64,000 nt of DNA from assembly GCF_009763805.1 (NCBI RefSeq), contig NZ_CP046803.1, positions 248,001-312,000 of the forward strand, read 5' to 3'. The notes below the pieces were generated by a model. It did no database searches and had not been told where the DNA came from. It saw nothing but the letters and a program-made list of their open reading frames with translations. A program made the translations under genes and the position numbers. Positions 28,150 through 34,112 of this stretch are shown here, piece by piece; within the stretch, counting starts at the first letter, position 1; each line of letters opens with the position of its first letter. The DNA is from Vibrio cidicii (GTDB taxonomy: Bacteria; Pseudomonadota; Gammaproteobacteria; Enterobacterales; Vibrionaceae).

Positions 28150-29280
28150 ATGAAGATGAAAAACCGATATCTCGCAGCGGCCATCGCCACACTATGTGGT
28201 TCCTCTGTCGCAAATGCCGCTAATTATGCTATTGAAGCACGAAGTGATGGTATGGGGGGCGTGGGAACAGTATCAGCTACTTATCTTACCGCACCTTTCT
28301 TCAACCCTGCACTAACAGCCGTGTATCGTAGGAACGATGATGCAGGCATGATCGTTCCAAGTTTTGGCATTAGTTATAATGATCCCGACAAACTCGTTGA
28401 TCAAATTAAAGATCTTGGCGATCTTATTGCTGCTAGTGATCCTGGCGTCGTCGACGCGTTGAATAATATCAATGGTGATCAGCTCGACTTTGAAATCGGT
28501 GGTGTCGTTGCTTTTGGTATTCCAAATAAATTTCTTTCTGCCACCATCTACGGTAAGGCCTACACAGAATCTTTCGTGACACCAACAATTGCGTCTGGGC
28601 CGGATCCAGATAAAAGCTACGTGCAAGCCGTATCTGTCGCGGTGACAGAAGTTGGCGTATCGCTTGGTAAATATCAGACTTTTCTTAACCAACATATGGC
28701 GTTTGGTGTCACACCAAAGCTACAGCGAGTTTATACCTATTCCTATGCATCCACATTTAGTGGCTATGACTCTGGAGATCTGCGCGAAAACGAAACGGCT
28801 GAAACCATTTTTAATCTTGATGCAGGAGCGCTTTGGTTTTACGGTCCCTTTAGAGTGGGAGTCGCAGCAAAAAATCTTGTTGGTCGAGATATCAAAACCA
28901 AAGAATACACGTTTGGTGGGACAAGCCCAGCAACTACAATTTCTTCTTACGAGTACAGTATGAGGCCGCTGTATACGGTTGGGGCAGGGATCGTCTCCGA
29001 TTACTTCACATTGAGCGTGGATTATGATCTCAATGAAGAGCAGAAGTTCTCCGCTTTTGATGACAACACGCAAATGCTTAGAGCGGGTATTGAAGTTGAT
29101 CTGTTGCGGCAACTTCAACTAAGGGGAGGTTATATGAAAAATATGGCCCGAGATACTGACGATACGATTACCGCAGGTATTGGCATATCCCCACTAAATC
29201 TTTTCGAACTGGATATTTCTGCCCGTTACACCAATGAAAATGCCATGGGCGCATCAATTAATTTCCTTGCGACCTACTAG
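28150..29280 (+). CDS. outer-membrane TraF-like (TraF_2) beta-barrel protein of the vxr locus
   Basis: A 376-residue protein with signal peptide MKMKNRYLAAAIATLCGSSVANA. The mature part starts with YAIEARSDGMGGVGTVSATYLTAPFFNPAL, the conserved opening of conjugal-transfer TraF-like outer-membrane proteins (PF13729-type), and ends ...ASINFLATY with an aromatic terminal residue. The repeated beta strands and FadL-like pattern support an outer-membrane barrel. It lies 63 nt after the DUF2861-like gene, in the position of the later vxr genes. Whether it corresponds to vxrD or vxrE of V. cholerae I cannot tell from sequence alone. Confidence 0.78.
   Translation: MKMKNRYLAAAIATLCGSSVANAANYAIEARSDGMGGVGTVSATYLTAPFFNPALTAVYRRNDDAGMIVPSFGISYNDPDKLVDQIKDLGDLIAASDPGVVDALNNINGDQLDFEIGGVVAFGIPNKFLSATIYGKAYTESFVTPTIASGPDPDKSYVQAVSVAVTEVGVSLGKYQTFLNQHMAFGVTPKLQRVYTYSYASTFSGYDSGDLRENETAETIFNLDAGALWFYGPFRVGVAAKNLVGRDIKTKEYTFGGTSPATTISSYEYSMRPLYTVGAGIVSDYFTLSVDYDLNEEQKFSAFDDNTQMLRAGIEVDLLRQLQLRGGYMKNMARDTDDTITAGIGISPLNLFELDISARYTNENAMGASINFLATY
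28982..28989 (+). other. KOPS motif (FtsK orienting sequence)
   Basis: GGGCAGGG on the plus strand inside the TraF-like gene, pointing to the dif-like site about 1 kb to the right. Confidence 0.45.
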
Positions 29281-29295
29281 TCATATCGCTATAGT

Positions 29296-29324
29296 CGGCT
29301 CCAAAGCAAAGGAGCCGAATTTTT
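29296..29324 (+). terminator. hairpin ending the vxr operon and overlapping the yoaH ribosome site
   Basis: Stem CGGCTCC / GGAGCCG with an 8-nt loop, then AATTTTT. It fits an intrinsic terminator for the preceding gene. Its right arm also contains the GGAG that would be the yoaH ribosome binding site, 10 nt before that ATG. Confidence 0.6.
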
Positions 29325-29486
29325 ATGTTTGATGATCTGCCACCGCTATCACATCAAGAACAGCAAAAAGCTGTAGAGAGAATCCAGAAACTTATGTCCG
29401 AGGGAATGAGTACAGCCCAAGCAATAAAAATCGTTGCAGAACAGATTAGGGCAGAGTACAAGACTAACGACAAAGCAAGTCACTAG
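29325..29486 (+). CDS. yoaH: YoaH / UPF0181 family protein
   Basis: A 53-residue protein starting [19 protein letters not shown], followed by [26 protein letters not shown]. The match to the E. coli YoaH (UPF0181) pattern is close in both sequence and length. Function is unknown. Its ribosome site lies in a hairpin. A strong terminator follows. Confidence 0.88.
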   Translation: MFDDLPPLSHQEQQKAVERIQKLMSEGMSTAQAIKIVAEQIRAEYKTNDKASH

Positions 29487-29516
29487 GTACGACCCCACAA
29501 TAAACTAAAAGTCAAG

Positions 29517-29547
29517 AAAGCAGAGCCAAAGCGCTCTGCTTTTTTTT
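29517..29547 (+). terminator. intrinsic terminator after yoaH
   Basis: Stem GCAGAGC / GCTCTGC with a 6-nt loop, flanked by AAA and followed by eight Ts. Confidence 0.88.
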
Positions 29548-29704
29548 GTCAAAAATAACCCAAACACAGTTCAATAGGTAAAACCTATCTTAATCAAATC
29601 TCACGACCCTCGTTGCAAAATACGCCAACCAGCTAAATATATCTAATTAATTCAACGCGATACATCAGACTTTAAATCTTAATCAGGACACTGTAACACA
29701 TATT

Positions 29705-29721
29705 GTGTAATTAAATTACAC
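29705..29721. repeat. 17-bp near-perfect palindrome
   Basis: GTGTAATT-A-AATTACAC, a perfect inverted repeat around one central base in the terminus gap. It could be an operator or a fork-related element; no known consensus was recognised. Confidence 0.5.
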
Positions 29722-30010
29722 GACTAGTTTTGGGGGAAGATTTCCATGTAGTGTATTGTTCTGGTTAAACGCAAAAGTGACAACGTAATCACTGCACTTC
29801 TTTGTAAGTTCACTCTACGTCTACTGGGTGCTCTCACTCATTGAGCTATCGCCATAGTTCGTACAACAATGAGTTTCTCTGTGTCTGAGTGGTAAGTTGT
29901 TAGAGTAAGATTCCCCACAATGTAATTGAGAGCATTTATTTTGATGTCGGTATGTCACTAAGAATTTCTGCATAGCAGGATAGCTTGCGGAGCATTAGCA
30001 CTAGGTACCA

Positions 30011-30023
30011 GTGACCCTGTCAC
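30011..30023. other. matS-like site (one mismatch)
   Basis: GTGACCCTGTCAC has perfect arms but C instead of a purine at position 6 of the matS consensus. It lies 11 bp left of the dif-like site. Confidence 0.4.
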
Positions 30024-30034
30024 TTTATTACCGC

Positions 30035-30062
30035 AGTTCGTATTATATATCTTATGTTAAAT
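30035..30062 (+). other. dif-like XerCD recombination site
   Basis: XerC arm AGTTCGTATTA, centre TATATC, XerD arm TTATGTTAAAT. The XerD arm is identical to the gammaproteobacterial dif arm. The XerC arm matches that of V. cholerae dif1 (AGTGCGCATTA, recalled from memory) at 9 of 11 positions and the whole site at 24 of 28. It lies in the large non-coding gap, with exact matS sites on both sides and KOPS motifs pointing at it. This is probably the chromosome-dimer resolution site of this replicon; a mobile dif-type copy is the alternative. Confidence 0.8.
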
Positions 30063-30244
30063 GTCTTGAGTTTTTAGTTAAGTTCATAAGTAGATCTATT
30101 TCAATCACTTACCCTGCTTTCCAATCACTTGCCTATTGTGAGTTATAGGTCTACGCTAACTTCATGTGTTGGTGTTTCTAGGTTTTTGTTAGGTTCATAA
30201 GAGTATGCATATTTAACAGCATTCTGATTTACCATAAAATCCAT

Positions 30245-30285
30245 AATATAGAACAAAACAATCTGCGCTTGTTTTGTTCTATATT
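30245..30285. repeat. perfect 17-bp inverted repeat with 7-nt spacer
   Basis: Arms AATATAGAACAAAACAA and TTGTTTTGTTCTATATT flank TCTGCGC. No T tract follows, so it is not a usual terminator. It lies 183 bp right of the dif-like site and 122 bp from the 3' end of the yciH gene. Confidence 0.7.
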
Positions 30286-30406
30286 AAGTTCAAGCATTTC
30301 AGCTAAAGTTCAACGTGGCGGAATGTTTGAATAACATTTTGTGCTGAAAAAGAAAAAAGGAGCGTTATGCTCCTTGTGTTTGATTGGTTGTCGAGGTAGA
30401 TACGTA

Positions 30407-31096
30407 CTACCCGCCTGCTAGCTTAACTTTCATGCCTTTTTTCTCTAGGTATGATTTGATTTTCTCTCGAACATCACCCTGAATTTCAATGTTTCCATCT
30501 TTGACCGAGCCGCCACAACCGCAGGTTTTCTTCAGCTCAGCTGCAAGTAGTTTAAGAGGTGCATCATCAAGATCTAGCCCTGTAACTACACAGACCCCTT
30601 TGCCTTTCCGGCCTTTAGTTTCACGCTGAATGCGTACAATGCCATCACCTTTGGGGCGTTGTGCTTTAGGCTCATCTTGCTTAATTCGGCCTGTCTCTGT
30701 GGAATATACAAGAGTCATAACTATTTCTTCTGTTGCTGTTTCTGCTTTCTGTTTTGCAATCAAATAGGCCTCAATGTGGCGTTGAATAGCCGCTTTTGAA
30801 CCCTTAATGAGTTTACCATTAAAAAAACAATACCAAGCGTTTGGTTCGCCAGTGTCATTTTTAATGGAAAAACCATTAAAATTTTCTGCTTGAGGTGTTC
30901 CGGATTCTAGCTTCCTATCTAAAGATGCAAACTCTCGAGGGTCAATGATGGATGCAGTGTCACACCACCAGTCAATGCTCTTCTTGACGGCGCTCAAGCT
31001 CCCCTGAAGAACATGATTCTTTATTCTTACCTGCCAGACACTGGTGTCATTACCAGCAGACTTTAAGTTAAAACCACGGTAATTTGATATAGCCAT
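30407..31096 (-). CDS. yciH: YciH (SUI1/eIF1-like) with N-terminal DUF3319-like duplicated domain; fusion may be artefactual
   Basis: As given, one 229-residue frame. Residues 127-229 match E. coli YciH closely (LVYSTETGRI, GDGIVRIQRETKGRKGKGVCVVTGLDLDD, CGCGGSVKDG, GMKVKLAGG). YciH is an eIF1-like factor thought to act in translation-initiation fidelity. Residues 1-126 hold two copies of a ~40-residue motif with a shared FxIK...W...GS..A pattern, which I recall as DUF3319. The two parts may be separate genes: removing one A from the minus-strand GAAAC at 30739-30741 would end the first part at a TAG (30721-30723), 2 nt before the yciH ATG (30718). A 103-residue YciH would then span 30407-30718, the usual length. 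Confidence 0.8.
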   Translation of the reverse strand: MAISNYRGFNLKSAGNDTSVWQVRIKNHVLQGSLSAVKKSIDWWCDTASIIDPREFASLDRKLESGTPQAENFNGFSIKNDTGEPNAWYCFFNGKLIKGSKAAIQRHIEAYLIAKQKAETATEEIVMTLVYSTETGRIKQDEPKAQRPKGDGIVRIQRETKGRKGKGVCVVTGLDLDDAPLKLLAAELKKTCGCGGSVKDGNIEIQGDVREKIKSYLEKKGMKVKLAGG

Positions 31097-31198
31097 GTAA
31101 CTGAATCATCTATTAATTAAGTCTTAGATTAATGATAATTGTAATCAGGCGCTTAGCAAGTATAAAATGCTTATATTAACGTGTTATAGTGCACTAAA

Positions 31199-32155
31199 AT
31201 GAAAAAAAACCTTTATGCATATACAGATACCACTGAAGTCAAAGGGCTTATCGAACGATTGAGCCAAAGGCCCGATCTGGAGTTTTTCAATCAGTTTACC
31301 CAATTCAAGTATGCCAAAAATTCGCTACTCGCCATACAAAATGACTGGAGTCGGTACCTAGATTTTTGCAACCAAGCAAAAATAACCATACTACCCTGCT
31401 CTATCATTGCCATGCGGCGCTTTATTGAAACCGAAGCAAGGGAGAGAAAATATTCATCGATTCGACGTTCATGTGTTCATATTGGCCTAATTCACCAACT
31501 ACTCTCATTGGCTAACCCAACCTCACATCGCACGATTCAATTATCACTCAATGTATTGCGCTTAGAAAAAGACACAAGCCCTGTTCAAGCTATTGCATTT
31601 ACCAAAGAGCACCTTGCTCTATTGCACTCCACTTTATTGAAAAGTAAGAACAATAAAGACATCCGCGATTGTGCTATCTACTCAATTATGTTTGAGTGCG
31701 CCGCAAAACGCTCAGAGTTAAAAGCACTACGATTGGAATCTGTGCGGAAAACTGGCGGTACAGTTTCCATTACGGTTGGTGATAGCGCTTACCACTTGAG
31801 CGAGCTAAGTAGCCTAGCCTGTCAGCGTTGGCTAGAACGTTTACCTGCCGATGCTCATTACCTTTTTGCCGCGATTGACAAACACGGTAACCTCTCCTCA
31901 AGCCAACTTGATGATTCTTCGATATTTAGAATCATGCAAAATGCAGGGAAACGATTGGGATTGGATGAGACTTTTTCAGGCCAATCTGGGCGTATTGGTG
32001 CGGTAGAGCAACTGCGTACTCAAGGGATGAAAATTAAAGAAATACAAGACTTTGGGCGCTGGCTTAGCCCTGCCATGCCTTATCAGTACGCAGGACGTCA
32101 AGGCATGGCACAGCAAGAAATGCGGAAGTTTAAAATAATAAAACCGTGGGATTAA
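31199..32155 (+). CDS. tyrosine recombinase (phage-integrase family), atypical active site
   Basis: A 318-residue tyrosine recombinase with an N-terminal SAM-like core-binding domain and a C-terminal catalytic domain. Arg171 lies in CAAKRSELKALR. The box II region reads FSGQSGRIGAVEQL, with Gln262 in place of the usual His and Arg265 conserved. Trp288 (GRW) and the nucleophile Tyr297 (PYQYAG) are present. It is not XerC or XerD by sequence. There are no other phage or integron genes around it. It begins 103 nt from the divergent yciH frame and about 1.1 kb from the dif-like site. Its stop overlaps that of the convergent ddl gene in TTAA. Confidence 0.82.
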   Translation: MKKNLYAYTDTTEVKGLIERLSQRPDLEFFNQFTQFKYAKNSLLAIQNDWSRYLDFCNQAKITILPCSIIAMRRFIETEARERKYSSIRRSCVHIGLIHQLLSLANPTSHRTIQLSLNVLRLEKDTSPVQAIAFTKEHLALLHSTLLKSKNNKDIRDCAIYSIMFECAAKRSELKALRLESVRKTGGTVSITVGDSAYHLSELSSLACQRWLERLPADAHYLFAAIDKHGNLSSSQLDDSSIFRIMQNAGKRLGLDETFSGQSGRIGAVEQLRTQGMKIKEIQDFGRWLSPAMPYQYAGRQGMAQQEMRKFKIIKPWD

Positions 32156-33153
32156 GCTGTGATTGAACGCTCAATGCAGTCTGCAAGATAGTCATGGAAC
32201 CGATGGCCGTTGTGCTGCAACATCTTAGGGAACATCGAGATAGGAGTCATACCAGGGAATGTATTCACTTCATTAAGGTAGATCTCTCCCTCTTCTGTTA
32301 AAAAGAAGTCAATCCGAGACAGGTGGCGCAGGTTCATCTGTCTAAATACTTTCTCACTGCATTCACGAATGGTATCGAGTTGTTTTTGAGTTAAATTTGT
32401 TGCTTCTACTTCGGTCAAAGAATGGCTGCTAGCACTGTATTTCTCATCATAGCTATAAAATGAACCTGCAGGTGCGATGATTTCACCGGGTTTTGAAATA
32501 TACAGTTCGCCGTTCATTTCGTAAGCTGCGACTTCAAGCTCACGTGGTTTAACCGCTTTTTCAACGAGGACTTGATGAGAGAAAGTAAACGCTTTGTCGA
32601 TCGCTTCGTCGAGTTCTTCCTGTTTAGTCACGCTGTAACATCCCACAGAAGAGCCTTGTCTCGCCGCTTTGACAAACACCTTCCCCCACTTTGTAAAAGC
32701 TTCGGCACTTTTTAAATGGGCAGTCTGATCATTTTGAGTCAAAAAGAGGTACGGAGTATTGGGAATGCCGATGGCATCATACCAAAGCTTTGACGTGATT
32801 TTATTAAAGCTATTGCTGCTCGCTTCTGGACCACAACCGAAATAAGGAATATTGGCAAGTTCAAACAGAGACTGGATATCTCCTGTCTCTCCTGGATAGC
32901 CATGAATACAAGGCACGATGAAATCAATCCCAACGACATCGCTAGCATAGTCGCTTTTAATGCTATTGGTGTGGATATCTAGGTAAACAAGATTGCCTTG
33001 CTGATCAAACCAACCTTCATTTTTGATTTCAACTTTGCAAACGTTTATCCCTTCAATGAGGTTCAATTGCTGCTCAAGAAAGCCGGCTGAAAGCAGCGAA
33101 ATCTCATGCTCTGATGAGCCTCCGCCACATAGAAGTAGGATATTTCTCTTCAT
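32152..33153 (-). CDS. ddl: D-alanine--D-alanine ligase
   Basis: A 333-residue ATP-grasp ligase that makes the D-Ala-D-Ala dipeptide for peptidoglycan. The N-terminal LLCGGGSSEHEISLLSA gives the conserved GxSxEHxVS-type motif. VKAARQGSSVGCYSV forms the ATP-binding loop, and the C-terminal LNEVNTFPGMTPISMFPKM holds the metal and product sites. The ATG at 33151-33153 is preferred for its family-typical N-terminus; another in-frame ATG at 33183 would add 10 residues. It is the Ddl-A type gene found on Vibrio chromosome II, not the division-cluster ddlB. Confidence 0.93.
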   Translation of the reverse strand: MKRNILLLCGGGSSEHEISLLSAGFLEQQLNLIEGINVCKVEIKNEGWFDQQGNLVYLDIHTNSIKSDYASDVVGIDFIVPCIHGYPGETGDIQSLFELANIPYFGCGPEASSNSFNKITSKLWYDAIGIPNTPYLFLTQNDQTAHLKSAEAFTKWGKVFVKAARQGSSVGCYSVTKQEELDEAIDKAFTFSHQVLVEKAVKPRELEVAAYEMNGELYISKPGEIIAPAGSFYSYDEKYSASSHSLTEVEATNLTQKQLDTIRECSEKVFRQMNLRHLSRIDFFLTEEGEIYLNEVNTFPGMTPISMFPKMLQHNGHRFHDYLADCIERSITA

Positions 33154-33311
33154 TTGAATAATCTGATCCGTGATAAAGGACATGCTTACTCAATGATAGC
33201 GATATAACGTGATAGGTACAGTTATTTATCGGCAATAGTTAATGAGACAAGCTTAAGTGCGTATTTGTTAGGCAAAGGAGCCATAACAGGGCTGGCTCCT
33301 TGAACCCTGAG

Positions 33312-33887
33312 TTAATTTAATTTATTCAGCGTTGGGTAGTCCGAGTTTTTGATCGAGTCGATGCTCTTCACGAAAGGTTTTAGGTCTTTAAACTCTTGAG
33401 GAAGATTGGCAATGGCTTTTTTAGCCTCAGTACTGGTGGCGAAATCGCCGTACAAAATAGTAAACCATTTAGTCCCATTGACGACCTTGTAGTTTTCCCA
33501 AATCGGTTGTTCATTTTTGGGCAAACGCGAGGCAAAGTAGTCTACCTTCGATTGCGTACCAACAGCCATCACCTGAATGGTGTAGCCGAAACGTTGTAAC
33601 TGATCACGTTGTTTTTGGCTTGGTGGAACAATTTTTACCGCTTTGGGGCGTTCGGTTTGCGGGCTGAGTTTGACAACGGCTTTTTCTTCAACCGGAGTTT
33701 CAACTTTCACCACAGGCTGAGGCAGATTTGTCTCTTGAACCACATCCTGTTGGGTCATTAATGGCTCAGGAATGGTATCCATTTTAAACTCTTCACGGTG
33801 GCTTTCTGAGGTTACATTGGTGACGTAATCTCCGGATGAACAAGCAGAAAGCAACACAGACAAGGTAACGATTGCAACTTTTTTCAT
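33312..33887 (-). CDS. SPOR-domain lipoprotein
   Basis: A 191-residue predicted lipoprotein. The signal ends with the lipobox LSAC (Cys16). A low-complexity Pro/Val/Glu linker follows. The C-terminal SPOR domain (about residues 100-175) has YTIQVMAVGTQSKVDYFASRLP and WFTILYGDFATSTEAKKAIANLP, the fold that binds denuded glycan strands at the division septum. A role in cell-wall remodelling or division is likely. It is a monocistronic gene between ddl and the Pat-type gene. Confidence 0.83.
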   Translation of the reverse strand: MKKVAIVTLSVLLSACSSGDYVTNVTSESHREEFKMDTIPEPLMTQQDVVQETNLPQPVVKVETPVEEKAVVKLSPQTERPKAVKIVPPSQKQRDQLQRFGYTIQVMAVGTQSKVDYFASRLPKNEQPIWENYKVVNGTKWFTILYGDFATSTEAKKAIANLPQEFKDLKPFVKSIDSIKNSDYPTLNKLN

Positions 33888-34112
33888 GGAATGGCTCAGC
33901 TCTATACAAATTTACTGTAAATCATGCCGATAGCGTAGATGAGAATCAAGCGTCTATCCGCATAAACTGGTTTTAACATGTGATTTGCAACACAAAGTGT
34001 CCACCACTCACCGATTTAGTAAGCATAGTTGTACTTGGGTAAGTTTCACTCAGGTTATTTTTGTTTATCATGTTATTGATCTGGCTTCTTAAGCTTTTTA
34101 GGAGAGATGTGG

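Larger units (their letters stand above)
29548..30406. other. 859-bp non-coding terminus region
   Basis: No reading frame of real quality crosses this stretch. It is AT-rich and holds the dif-like site (30035-30062), a near-matS sequence (30011-30023), a 17-bp palindrome (29705-29721) and a perfect 17-bp inverted repeat (30245-30285). Short direct repeats include GTTCATAAG near 30080 and 30190, and CAATCACTT near 30104 and 30122. No tRNA or transposase remnant was recognised. Confidence 0.7.

Noticed and set aside
29548..30406. CRISPR array or insertion sequence in the terminus gap
   Set aside because: The repeats are few, short and unevenly spaced; there are no regular spacers and no transposase remnant.
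31199..32155. Prophage or integron island marked by the recombinase
   Set aside because: No phage structural genes, no cassette attC sites and no tRNA target are seen; the neighbours are housekeeping genes in a plausible chromosomal order.
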